In this document: in pieces, positions 53,775 to 61,809 of the stretch
How the letters are laid out: each line of letters opens with the position of its first letter
How positions within the stretch are numbered: position 1 is the first letter of the stretch
Assembly: GCF_002812985.1 (NCBI RefSeq)
Contig: NZ_PGCP01000004.1
Location: 186,001-250,000 of the forward strand
DNA: 64,000 bases
Source of the DNA: Aeromonas lusitana
Lineage (GTDB): Bacteria > Pseudomonadota > Gammaproteobacteria > Enterobacterales > Aeromonadaceae
Reading direction: 5' to 3'
Translations under genes and position numbers: made by a program
Notes under the pieces: model-generated
Told to the model about the DNA's origin: nothing
Seen by the model: only the letters and a program-made list of their open reading frames with translations
The model's database searches: none

Positions 53775-54026
53775 TCAGGACGTCAGCCGTTCCAGCTCGC
53801 CGATCAGCCAGATGGCCTCCTGCCGGTGAGATCCGCACACGTCCTGCATGGGACGAAAGCCGCTGCACACCGCGGGCCGCTCGGGTTGACCGAAGATCTT
53901 GCAGCCCAGCTGCACATCGAGCTGAACGCAGGGGACGCCGGCCGGTTTGCCCAGGGGCATGCCGGGGATGGCACTGCTGATACTGGGGGCGATGCAACAG
54001 GCACCACAGCCCTGACGACACTCCAT
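53775..54026 (-). CDS. YkgJ family cysteine cluster protein
   Basis: 83 residues from ATG 54026, with AGGAG eight bases upstream (the GTG at 54035 lies inside that site). The eight-cysteine pattern [30 protein letters not shown] is that of the YkgJ/YcgN zinc- or iron-binding cluster family. Role unknown, probably metal binding. It is minus strand, after the hem terminator. Confidence 0.87.
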   Translation of the reverse strand: MECRQGCGACCIAPSISSAIPGMPLGKPAGVPCVQLDVQLGCKIFGQPERPAVCSGFRPMQDVCGSHRQEAIWLIGELERLTS

Positions 54027-54133
54027 ATGCGGCACTCCTGTCCATGGCGAGCCAGTCTAGCAAAGGGCCGCGATTCCCCTTAGCCCTATTCCCTCGCCCC
54101 CTTGAAATAGTGAGCGCCCCGCCGTCCGGGCAG

Positions 54134-54168
54134 CAAAAAGCCCGACCGCAAACACGATAGGGCTTTTC
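54134..54168 (-). terminator. Terminator after glpX
   Basis: Minus strand AAAAGCCC...GGGCTTTTT with a mixed stem; it lies beyond the duplicated glpX 3' end, so the copy falls inside the glpX transcript. Confidence 0.75.
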
Positions 54169-54193
54169 GGTGACAGGGCTCAGCGCTGACTCA

Positions 54194-54262
54194 TCAGAGG
54201 ATGATCTGGCGCACCACGCTGTCTTTGCGGTCCAGAAAGTGGATCGACTCGATGGGGCGGCA
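54194..54262 (-). pseudogene. Diverged copy of the glpX 3' end
   Basis: Minus-strand translation RPIESIHFLDRKDSVVRQIIL then TGA, against RRIKSIHFLDRKDSVVRDIIL in glpX. About 54 of 67 bases match, and most changes fall at third codon positions (TTC/TTT, GAT/GAC, AAG/AAA, CGT/CGC). Offset from the real end is 107 bases. It is followed by the operon terminator. Confidence 0.85.
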
Positions 54263-54300
54263 AGAGAATACGGGGCTTGCCGCCGCCGACATCTTCCTGC

Positions 54301-55311
54301 TTACAATATGATGTCACGCACCACGCTATCCTTGCGATCCAGGAAGTGGATCGACTTGATGCGGCGGATGGTGCGTGACTTGCCGCGGATCAGCAGGGTC
54401 TCGGTGGTCGCCATGACGCCGTCGCTGGTGATGCCGTCCAGCAGATCGCCCTTGGTGATGCCGGTGGCCGAGAAGATGACGTTGTCATTCTTGGCCAGAT
54501 CTTCCAGCTTGAGCACCTTGGAGAGATCGATGCCGAGCTCCTCGCAGCGCGCAATCTCCTGCTCGCCGAGGGCGCGCACTTCCGGGCTATCGCCCTTGAC
54601 CTTGTGACGGGGCACCAGGCGGGCCTGCATGTCGCCATCCAGGGCGCGGATCACCGCCGCCGAGATCACCCCTTCCGGTGCGCCGCCGATGCCATACAGC
54701 ATGTCGACTTCGCTGTCCGGCAGGCAGGTCAGGATGGAGGCGGCCACGTCGCCGTCGGGGATGGCGAACACGCGCACACCCAGTCCCTGCATCTCCTTGA
54801 TCGCCTTGTCGTGGCGCGGCTTGGCCAGGGTGATCACGGTCAGGCGGGAGAGCGGCTTGCCGAGCGCCTTGGCCACGGCCTTGAGGTTCAGCTCGAGGGC
54901 CTGATCCAGGTCGATGGCACCCTTGGCCTTGGGACCGACGATCAGCTTCTCCATGTACATGTCAGGGGCCTTGAGGAAGGAGCCCTTGTCGCCGACGGCC
55001 AGCACGGCCAGGGCGTTGGACTGGCCCATGGCGGTCATGCGGGTACCTTCGATCGGGTCGACGGCGATATCCACCGCATCCCCCTGACCCGTCCCCACCT
55101 TCTCGCCTATGTAGAGCATGGGGGCTTCGTCAATTTCGCCTTCGCCGATCACAATCTCACCATCGATCTGGATCTGATTGAGGATGTGACGCATGGCCGC
55201 GACGGCCGCGCCATCGGCGATATTCTTGTCACCACGTCCGAGCCACTTGTAGCCAGCCAGTGCAGCCGCTTCCGTCACTCGGGAAAACTCGATTGCCAGT
55301 TCACGTCTCAT
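54301..55311 (-). CDS. glpX: Fructose-1,6-bisphosphatase, class II
   Basis: 336 residues, same length as E. coli GlpX and very close to it. It hydrolyses fructose 1,6-bisphosphate in gluconeogenesis. Metal and phosphate sites are visible: GEGEIDEAPMLYIGE, VDPIEGT, GGAPEG and RHKVKGD. Single gene here, away from glpFK. The 3' end has a diverged copy downstream. Confidence 0.95.
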   Translation of the reverse strand: MRRELAIEFSRVTEAAALAGYKWLGRGDKNIADGAAVAAMRHILNQIQIDGEIVIGEGEIDEAPMLYIGEKVGTGQGDAVDIAVDPIEGTRMTAMGQSNALAVLAVGDKGSFLKAPDMYMEKLIVGPKAKGAIDLDQALELNLKAVAKALGKPLSRLTVITLAKPRHDKAIKEMQGLGVRVFAIPDGDVAASILTCLPDSEVDMLYGIGGAPEGVISAAVIRALDGDMQARLVPRHKVKGDSPEVRALGEQEIARCEELGIDLSKVLKLEDLAKNDNVIFSATGITKGDLLDGITSDGVMATTETLLIRGKSRTIRRIKSIHFLDRKDSVVRDIIL

Positions 55312-55452
55312 CGCATATCCAACCTTAGGAGCTCGAAAACGGGCGGCATTCTATCACAAGGGCAAACCTTTGCGCGCAAAAGTGGCGGATCGCCACATAA
55401 ATCGCGGCCTTTCACCCAATTGACACCAAACCGCCATCGGTTGTTCACACTA

Positions 55453-55470
55453 CGGTCACCCCGCTGTCAT
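55453..55470 (+). promoter_or_regulatory. Weak Pho-box-like direct repeat upstream of the porin gene
   Basis: CGGTCAC, four bases, CTGTCAT: the 7-4-7 spacing of Pho boxes, with one perfect and one 5-of-7 half. The spacer is GC-rich, unlike real Pho boxes, and a -10 TTATAA lies 25 bases downstream. Only suggestive. Confidence 0.3.
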
Positions 55471-55530
55471 CTGCCCCTTCTAGCATGGCCCCGTCTTATA
55501 AAACAGAAGCTTGCAACACAAGGGATTAAG

Positions 55531-56589
55531 ATGAAAAAGCTGACAGTAGTAGCATTGGCACTCACCGCGGCCTTCCAGGCACAAGCCGTCGAAGTATACA
55601 AAAACGACAGCACCCTGCTGGATCTCTATGGTCGCATCTATGCCGGCCAGTTCTTCGGTGAGAAGAAGGAGCTGGATGCCAATGGCGTCGTCAAAAACGA
55701 ATATAGCGACAAACAGGGTGCCAACCAGTTTGTTCGTCTGGGTGCCAAGGTAGAGAGCGCGATCAACCCGGGTCTCAAGGCTCTGGCCCAGTATGAACTG
55801 CAGCTCTACATCAACGACAGCGAGAAGACGGTCAGCGAGAACTCCGACAACATGCGCACCCGTCTGGCCTTCGCCGGGGTCGGTGCCGACTGGGGCAACG
55901 TCACCTTCGGCCGCCAGCAAGGTGCCCCCGGCATGCTGGCCAACTGGACTGACGTCTCCCTCTCCGATGGCTATGGCAACGACGCCCTCGGCGCCAAGAC
56001 CGACACCTTCGCCACCAACCGCGCCGGCTCAGTGCTGAAATACTCGGGCCTGTTCAACGGCTTCCAGGTCGATACCAGCTACAAGTTCGATGGTGGTGAC
56101 ACCGAAGAGACCACCAGCAAGGACAGCGATGCCGCCTACGGTGCCGCCGTCTCCTACACCTTCCCGTTCAACCTGGCGCTGGGCACGGCTTACAACGTAG
56201 GCATCCGCGACAAGAGCAACGAGGAAGACGCCAAGCTGTGGCTGCTCTCCGCCAAGTATGACAACAAGGCCGTCTACGCCGCCCTGAGCTATGCCGACGG
56301 TACCGACTTCCTCGCCACCGGCAAGGATCACACCGGTTGGGAAGCGGCGCTTGGTTACAACTTCGAGAACGGCATCGGCCTGATGGCCCTGTGGAACAAG
56401 CAGAAGGTAGAGCAGGACGGCAAGGCCGACTATGACTCCATCGACTACTACACCCTGGGGGCCCAGTACAAGTTCAACAAGAACCTGAGGGTCATCGGCG
56501 AGTACCGCATCAATAACCTGGACAGCCAGGACAGCGGCAAGCTGAACACCAAGGATGACTTCCAGCTGGCGGCTCGCTACGACTTCTAA
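55531..56589 (+). CDS. Outer-membrane porin, OmpC/OmpF-like
   Basis: 352 residues with signal peptide 1-19 (ending AQA). The mature protein begins VEVYKNDSTLLDLYGRIYAG, carries beta-strand repeats and ends LAARYDF with the C-terminal Phe needed for insertion by the Bam complex. The loop-3 region and LSYADGTDFL match general porins of Aeromonas and Vibrio. Selectivity cannot be read from the sequence. Terminator follows. Confidence 0.92.
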   Translation: MKKLTVVALALTAAFQAQAVEVYKNDSTLLDLYGRIYAGQFFGEKKELDANGVVKNEYSDKQGANQFVRLGAKVESAINPGLKALAQYELQLYINDSEKTVSENSDNMRTRLAFAGVGADWGNVTFGRQQGAPGMLANWTDVSLSDGYGNDALGAKTDTFATNRAGSVLKYSGLFNGFQVDTSYKFDGGDTEETTSKDSDAAYGAAVSYTFPFNLALGTAYNVGIRDKSNEEDAKLWLLSAKYDNKAVYAALSYADGTDFLATGKDHTGWEAALGYNFENGIGLMALWNKQKVEQDGKADYDSIDYYTLGAQYKFNKNLRVIGEYRINNLDSQDSGKLNTKDDFQLAARYDF

Positions 56590-56608
56590 GTCGGAGCTGA
56601 ACACCATA

Positions 56609-56645
56609 GAAAAACGGCGCGCAGAACCTCTGCGCGCCGTTTCTA
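56609..56645 (+). terminator. Terminator after porin gene
   Basis: Stem ACGGCGCGCAGA/TCTGCGCGCCGT, loop ACC, flanked by AAA and TTTCT. Confidence 0.8.
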
Positions 56646-56658
56646 TTTCATCCCTGGC

Positions 56659-56807
56659 CTCAGAAGCTGTTCACGATCTGTCGCGAGAGGTCGTCAGCAA
56701 GGTGAAGAGCAGCACAGGAACCGGAGTGTATGTGAATACATGAGGATGCCGAGCAGCACATGAGCCTTGATCACGGCCTCGCAGTAAGATCATGAACAGG
56801 CTCTCAG
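56659..56807. mobile_element. 149-bp inverted-repeat element, MITE-like, copy 1
   Basis: Ends are imperfect 20-base inverted repeats, CTCAGAAGCTGTTCACGATC and GATCATGAACAGGCTCTCAG (16 of 20 pair). The interior matches copy 2 at 61522 and carries a hairpin TGTAT/ATACA. It has no transposase gene and no clear target-site duplication. The right end overlaps the last codons of the methyltransferase gene. Confidence 0.75.
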
Positions 56808-57541
56808 CCCAGCGGCTTTTGCACCGCCACCAGCAGCAGCATGGGGCGCTCGGCCTCCTCCGCCAGCGCCGGGTTGGCGGCGATCTGCTCGGCCGTGGGG
56901 CCCCAATCCTCCACGTGACGGATCTCGAATCCCGCTGCGATCAGCGCATTGAGGTAGGTGCCCAGGGTGCGGTGATACTTGATCACCCCATCCGCCAGCC
57001 AGTTGCTGACCCGCTTGCCCTCCGCCTGATAGCCATTGATGGGCCAGGAGCGGCGCCCCTCCTCATCCACCAGCCAGCCCTGGGGCTGAGGACAGGTGAA
57101 GATGGGATGTTCCACCGAGAACACAAAGCTGCCGCCCGCCCCCAGGGCGCCGTGGATCTGCGCGAACAGGGGCGCTACATCCGGCAGGTAGTGCAGCGCC
57201 AATGAGCTGTAGACCAGATCGAACGACTCACCGGTCAACTCGAGCCGACTCAGATCCCCCTGCCGATAGTAGATCCCCCCATCCCGGGTCAGCTCGGCGG
57301 CGCGGGCCAGCATCTTGGCGGAGAGATCGATGCCGACTGTCTCGGCCGCTCCCTGCTCCCTGACGGCGCGGCAGAACCAGCCATAGCCGCAGCCCAGATC
57401 CAGCACCCGCTTGCCGCCAAGGGGCGGCAACATGGCCTGCAACGCCGGCCACTCCGGCGCGCCCGCCAACCCCTGCTGGGAGCGGGGCAACTGGGCGTAG
57501 CCTTCAAAAAAGCCTGGATTATCATAGATGTTTTGTGACAT
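56804..57541 (-). CDS. Class I SAM-dependent methyltransferase
   Basis: 245 residues. The SAM site is VLDLGCGYGWFC (motif I), followed by VGIDLS, and motif with LVYSSLALHYL. It resembles small-molecule or bacterial ubiquinone-type methyltransferases; the acceptor is unknown. The stop codon TGA lies inside the right inverted repeat of the adjacent 149-bp element, so the C-terminus may have been set by that insertion. Confidence 0.88.
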   Translation of the reverse strand: MSQNIYDNPGFFEGYAQLPRSQQGLAGAPEWPALQAMLPPLGGKRVLDLGCGYGWFCRAVREQGAAETVGIDLSAKMLARAAELTRDGGIYYRQGDLSRLELTGESFDLVYSSLALHYLPDVAPLFAQIHGALGAGGSFVFSVEHPIFTCPQPQGWLVDEEGRRSWPINGYQAEGKRVSNWLADGVIKYHRTLGTYLNALIAAGFEIRHVEDWGPTAEQIAANPALAEEAERPMLLLVAVQKPLG

Positions 57542-57615
57542 TTAACGCTTCCTCATACTGGTCAGGAGCAAGGCGGGTATCCATCAGCATACCCCGCTAC
57601 TCGTGACCAGAGACC

Positions 57616-57648
57616 AAAAAAAAGCAGAGAACCCGGGCGGGCCTCTGC
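57616..57648 (-). terminator. Minus-strand terminator-like hairpin
   Basis: Minus strand GCAGAG...CTCTGC followed by eight to nine T. With the hairpin at 57658-57680 and the terminator at 57684 it forms a row of three hairpins. Confidence 0.65.
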
Positions 57649-57683
57649 TCTGCTTCGCGCCCGCATCCTGGATGCGGGCCAAC

Positions 57684-57717
57684 AAAAAAGGCCATAGACG
57701 ATGGAGCGTCTATGGCC
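57684..57717 (-). terminator. Minus-strand terminator
   Basis: Minus strand GGCCATAGACG/CGTCTATGGCC with six-base loop and T6. It would end transcripts from the acetyltransferase gene at 58486. Confidence 0.7.
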
Positions 57718-57801
57718 TTCTGATTTCTTCGTACCCGCACGGCTCAGGCCTCATGTGTTAACGAGGTCCGATAGGCAGAATACGATGAATGAGTGGGAGG
57801 C

Positions 57802-57948
57802 TCAGGCCTCCCCAGGCTCCGGACAATGCTTCATCGTGCGCATCTGTTCGGAGTTCACTCGGGTCACTCGCTGATCCGAGGCATAAAGTGTCATGTCGAT
57901 CACCTGGCCAGGAATGGCCATCGAGAGAATGGGGAAATTGGTCGCCAC
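57802..57948 (-). CDS. Possible 48-codon small ORF
   Basis: Open from GTG 57948 (or ATG 57921, 39 codons) to TGA, reading TLYASDQRVTRVNSEQMRTM and ending HCPEPGEA. No ribosome-binding site is evident and I recognise no homologue. It lies downstream of an acetyltransferase gene and before two terminators. It may be a real small protein or a gene remnant; GAGGCCTGAGCC of its end recurs at 57741. Confidence 0.35.
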   Translation of the reverse strand: MATNFPILSMAIPGQVIDMTLYASDQRVTRVNSEQMRTMKHCPEPGEA

Positions 57949-58006
57949 TCTAGAGGCTGGCCGGCCCGATGACAAGCAGACTGTCCCGATTTTACCAGGC
58001 GGCGTC

Positions 58007-58486
58007 CTAGAGTTTCTTCTGCCAGAACATTGCGCGGCCCACCTCTGGGCTCAGCTCATAACCCGCAAAGCCGCTGGCGCGATAGGCGGCTTGCGCCACC
58101 CTGTTACCCTCCAGCACCTCCAGGGTCAGCTTGCAGCAACCTAGCTCACGAGCGAGGCGCTCCGCCTCTGCCAGCAGCCGCTTGCCAAGCCCCCGGCCGC
58201 GGTGATCCGGGTGCACGGCGATGTCGTGGATGTTGAGCAGGGGCTGGCAGGCGAAGGTCGAGAAGCCCTCGAAACAGGTGGCCACCCCGGCGGGCTGCCC
58301 GTCCACCCAGGCCAGCAACACATGGGCGTTCGCTCTCGCCGCCAGCGCCCTGGCCAGGTTCGCCTGCACCTCATCTGCGAGAGGGCTGCCGCCCCCCATC
58401 TCGTCTTTCGCGTATTCGTTGAGCAGATAGACCAGCGCCTCGCCGTGCTGCCGGTTATGAAGATCTGCCCTGATGATCTCGTCCAT
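58007..58486 (-). CDS. GNAT-family N-acetyltransferase
   Basis: 159 residues with motif A HPDHRGRGLGKRLLAEAERLA for acetyl-CoA binding and the C-terminal NRVAQAAYRASGFAGYEL. The acceptor substrate is unknown. GAGGAGAG lies before the ATG. Upstream (58487-58758) is the 272-base region holding the Fur-like box of the divergent receptor gene. Confidence 0.89.
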   Translation of the reverse strand: MDEIIRADLHNRQHGEALVYLLNEYAKDEMGGGSPLADEVQANLARALAARANAHVLLAWVDGQPAGVATCFEGFSTFACQPLLNIHDIAVHPDHRGRGLGKRLLAEAERLARELGCCKLTLEVLEGNRVAQAAYRASGFAGYELSPEVGRAMFWQKKL

Positions 58487-58651
58487 GTCTCTCTCCTCCG
58501 TGTCCCTGAGATGGATGATGAGAGCCGATGGTAAACCAGCTCCTCGTCCGCACCAAGACTCGCCCGATGCACATCAGGCCTTGGTTGGCGTCATCTGGCG
58601 ATTTAACTGGTCGTAGGTGTGCTCTTTTTGCACCTTATGACTTGCCAGCCA

Positions 58652-58670
58652 AATGAAAATAAATATCATT
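58652..58670 (+). promoter_or_regulatory. Fur-like box upstream of the siderophore receptor
   Basis: AATGAAAATAAATATCATT, palindromic outer parts AATGA/TCATT and hexamer-like centre as in Fur sites. It stands 89 bases before the receptor start. The following 60 bases are AT-rich and may hold the promoter. Confidence 0.6.
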
Positions 58671-58758
58671 AGCGCCCTCCCGCATCGGGAGCCATTTAAT
58701 AATTACAAATAAATCAATAAGTTCAGGCCAACAGGTCGATTAAAAGAGTCACACGCAG

Positions 58759-60801
58759 ATGCATAACCCCAACCACCCGCGCGCCCTATTGGGCGTCGCC
58801 TTGCTGTCCCTTTGCGCCAGCGCCCAGGCCGAAGACGAGACCCTCACAGTCGTCGGCAAACGCAGTCAACACGAAGAGGTCGCCACCGCGACCCGCACCA
58901 GCACCCCGGCCAAGCTGGTGCCCCAGACCATAGAGAGCGTGTCCGCCAGCGAGCTGACCGCCTATGGCCAACCGACCCTGAGCGAGGCCCTGAGCGGCAT
59001 CCCAGGGGTCAACGCCAGCGGCGACACCCGCTTCGACAGCATCAACATCCGCGGCTTCAACGCCAGCAACGACTTCTATCTGGATGGCCTGCGTGACGAC
59101 ATGCAGTACACCCGCGACCTTGGCAACATTGAGCGAGTCGAGGTGCTCAAGGGCCCGGCCGCCGTGCTCTACGGCCGTGGCAGCACGGGCGGCATCGTCA
59201 ACCGGGTCAGCAAGAAGCCCCAGCGGGGCCAGGCCTCCAGCGTCACCGCCCGGGTCGGCAGCTTCGACAGCCAGCGCCTCGCAGCCGATCTCAATGCCGA
59301 GGCCGGCGAACGAGTACAACTGCGCCTCAACATGGCCCAGGAAGACAAGGAGAGCTTCCGCGATGGCGTGACCAGCAAGCGCACCCTGCTGGCTCCGTCC
59401 GCCAACTGGGAGATCACCGACAACCTGAACTGGCTGGTGCAGTACGAGCGCAACGGCAGCGATCGCACCCCGGATCGCGGCATTCCCGGCGTCAATGGAC
59501 GTCCGGCCGATGTGCCCATCGAGAGCGTCTACAGCGACACCAGCCGCGACTACATAGATGACGTGGCCCAGTCCACCCGCTCCCAGCTGACCTGGGATCT
59601 GAACGAGCAGTGGCAGCTGCGCCAGCAACTCGGCTACACCACCCTCGACAGCCAGTTCGACAACACCTATGTCACCAGCGTCAAGGGCGACCAGGTGACC
59701 CGCGCCCGCTGGCAGCAGGATCTCAAGGCCAAGAGCCTGACCAGCAACACGGAAGCCGAAGGCCAGCTGCAGACCGGCCCAGTCGAGCACCGCCTGCTGG
59801 TCGGGCTGGAGCAGAGCTGGCAGGAGCGCACCCCCAAGCTGTACCAGAACGCCACCCCGATCCCGCCAGGCAATTTGTACGATCCGGGCTCATTGCCCAC
59901 CTACAACGGTGCCATGAAGCTCTCTAGCGACGCCAACCACAAGGTGCGTGGCTACGGCCTCTATGTACAGGATCAGCTCAGCCTGGGTGACTGGCACCTG
60001 CTCGGCGGCCTGCGCCGGGACGAGTTCACCGTCACCAGCCGCCGCAACGATCTCAACAAGGAGGAGACCCTCTCGGTCACCAGCCTGAGCCCGCGTCTGG
60101 GCCTGGTGTGGAATCCCATCGAGGAGCACGCCTTCTACACCTCCTACAGCAAGACCTTCACCCCGGTCGGCGGTGAGCTCATCGGCATCACCCCGGGGGA
60201 CAAGAACAACAACCTGGATCCCCAGCACACCCGGCTGTATGAGGGTGGGGTGAAGAGCGACTGGCTGGATGGCAAGCTCGCCACCACCCTCTCCATCTAC
60301 CGGTTGGAGATGTACAACAAGCGCAGCAAGGATCCGCTGGATCCCACCAAGGTGATCCTCACCGGCCTGCAGCGCACCGACGGCATCGAACTGAGCGCCC
60401 GCGCCCAGCTGACCGACGAGATCTACCTGCACGGCGGCGTCGCCATTCAGGACGCGGAGCAGGTCAAGGCGGATGCGGATCTGCAGGGCAAGCGACCGAT
60501 GAACGTCTCGCGCGAGAACGGCCAGCTGTTCGCCGGCTACCAGAGCGGCCCGCAAGGCTGGTATGGAGAAACCGGGGTGACGGCGGTGGGGGATCGCTTC
60601 GCCGACAACGCCAACACTACTGTGCTGCCGGGCTACGCCCGCTATGACGCCCGCGCCGGTTACCGCTGGCAGCACTGGGATGCCCAGCTCAGCGTGGAGA
60701 ACCTGACCGATCACGAGTACTACGTCAGCGCCACCAGCGCCTCCCAGATCATGCCGGGCAGCCCCCGTCAGCTGAACCTGACTGCGGCCTACCGCTTCTG
60801 A
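58759..60801 (+). CDS. TonB-dependent siderophore receptor
   Basis: 680 residues with a signal peptide at 1-24, TonB box ETLTVVG, plug domain (about 45-170, with SINIRGFNASNDFYLDGL and VEVLKGPAAVLYGRGSTGG) and a beta barrel ending AAYRF. It belongs to the Fiu/PiuA catecholate-type receptors; the siderophore is unknown. A Fur-like box lies upstream and the PepSY-type protein gene follows after 44 bases. Confidence 0.92.
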   Translation: MHNPNHPRALLGVALLSLCASAQAEDETLTVVGKRSQHEEVATATRTSTPAKLVPQTIESVSASELTAYGQPTLSEALSGIPGVNASGDTRFDSINIRGFNASNDFYLDGLRDDMQYTRDLGNIERVEVLKGPAAVLYGRGSTGGIVNRVSKKPQRGQASSVTARVGSFDSQRLAADLNAEAGERVQLRLNMAQEDKESFRDGVTSKRTLLAPSANWEITDNLNWLVQYERNGSDRTPDRGIPGVNGRPADVPIESVYSDTSRDYIDDVAQSTRSQLTWDLNEQWQLRQQLGYTTLDSQFDNTYVTSVKGDQVTRARWQQDLKAKSLTSNTEAEGQLQTGPVEHRLLVGLEQSWQERTPKLYQNATPIPPGNLYDPGSLPTYNGAMKLSSDANHKVRGYGLYVQDQLSLGDWHLLGGLRRDEFTVTSRRNDLNKEETLSVTSLSPRLGLVWNPIEEHAFYTSYSKTFTPVGGELIGITPGDKNNNLDPQHTRLYEGGVKSDWLDGKLATTLSIYRLEMYNKRSKDPLDPTKVILTGLQRTDGIELSARAQLTDEIYLHGGVAIQDAEQVKADADLQGKRPMNVSRENGQLFAGYQSGPQGWYGETGVTAVGDRFADNANTTVLPGYARYDARAGYRWQHWDAQLSVENLTDHEYYVSATSASQIMPGSPRQLNLTAAYRF

Positions 60802-60845
60802 TCCCCTCCTGACCAGACTGGCCGGCGCAAGCCGGCCAGATATGT

Positions 60846-61466
60846 ATGAAAACCAAGAAACTCCCGCTCCACAACAACAAGTGGGTGCGCCGCATCCACG
60901 CCTGGGCCGGCTTTGCCACCCTGGCCCTGATGCTGATCTATGGCCTCACCGGCCTCTGGCTGCAACACAGAGCCGTGCTGCCCCTGCCCGGCCCCCATAC
61001 CGACAAACAGAGCGAGACTCTGACACTGACGGCGCCGCTGGTGGATCCCGCCGCGCTCACGACCCTCTTGCAACAGCACTATTCCGACGGGTTGGCAGAG
61101 GCGCGTACCAATGTGACTCCGCCCCAGATCCTGCCGACCCCGAACGGCACACTCACCCTGCCCGCGCGCTGGGAACTCAAGGGTGTCTCCTTGAGCGAGA
61201 GCCTGGCCGCCAGCTATGTGGTCGGCACTCTTGAGGTGCGCATCGAGCGCCAGCAAGCCAACTTGGCCGCCAGCCTCAACCGACTGCACCGCGGCATGGG
61301 CACAGGGCTCTCCTGGCAACTGATGGGGGATCTCGCCGCCCTGGCGCTGCTGCTGCTCGCCCTTACCAGCTTGCTGATGTGGAACAAGCTGCACGGCCCG
61401 TCCCGCCGTGGCATCACCCTGCTGCTGGGGGGCGCCCTCGCCACCCTACTGATCGCCCTGCTCTAG
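60846..61466 (+). CDS. PepSY-associated membrane protein
   Basis: 206 residues. A membrane segment at about 18-40 follows VRRIHAWAGFATL, then a periplasmic region, and HRGMGTGLSWQLMGDLAALALLLLA leads into further segments at 150-205. The arrangement and the conserved HxWxG start match PepSY-associated TM proteins that accompany siderophore receptors, some of which act as ferric reductases. Co-transcription with the receptor is likely. Confidence 0.83.
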   Translation: MKTKKLPLHNNKWVRRIHAWAGFATLALMLIYGLTGLWLQHRAVLPLPGPHTDKQSETLTLTAPLVDPAALTTLLQQHYSDGLAEARTNVTPPQILPTPNGTLTLPARWELKGVSLSESLAASYVVGTLEVRIERQQANLAASLNRLHRGMGTGLSWQLMGDLAALALLLLALTSLLMWNKLHGPSRRGITLLLGGALATLLIALL

Positions 61467-61521
61467 GCCCAGGCCTGGCAAGAAGCGCGGCTCGTTACCT
61501 ACACCAAAGCGGGATCTCCCT

Positions 61522-61670
61522 CTCAGAACCTGTTCACGATCTGCGACGAGAGGTCGTCAGCAAGGTAAAGAGCAGCGCAGGAACCGGAGTGTGTAAACAC
61601 ACATGAGGATTCCGAGCAGCACATGAGCCTTGATCACGGCCTCGCAGTCAGAGCGTGACCAGGTTCTCAC
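61522..61670. mobile_element. 149-bp inverted-repeat element, MITE-like, copy 2
   Basis: Same length as copy 1. Ends CTCAGAACCTGTTCACGATC and GAGCGTGACCAGGTTCTCAC pair at 16 of 20 positions. The internal hairpin reads TGTGT/ACACA here against TGTAT/ATACA in copy 1: the changes keep the pairing. It fills most of the 343-base gap 61467-61809; the rest shows no gene. Confidence 0.75.
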
Positions 61671-61809
61671 AGGGGGTAACGCCTTTTTCGGGAGAGGTAA
61701 CAAAGGGTAACCGGGCGCAGGTCCGGGTCACAGTTGCGGCCACCGCGGCTGGCGGGGGTCAGGCGCGGCTGTTAGGGTGCGGCCAGAACTCCAGATCCCG
61801 AGAGGAATC

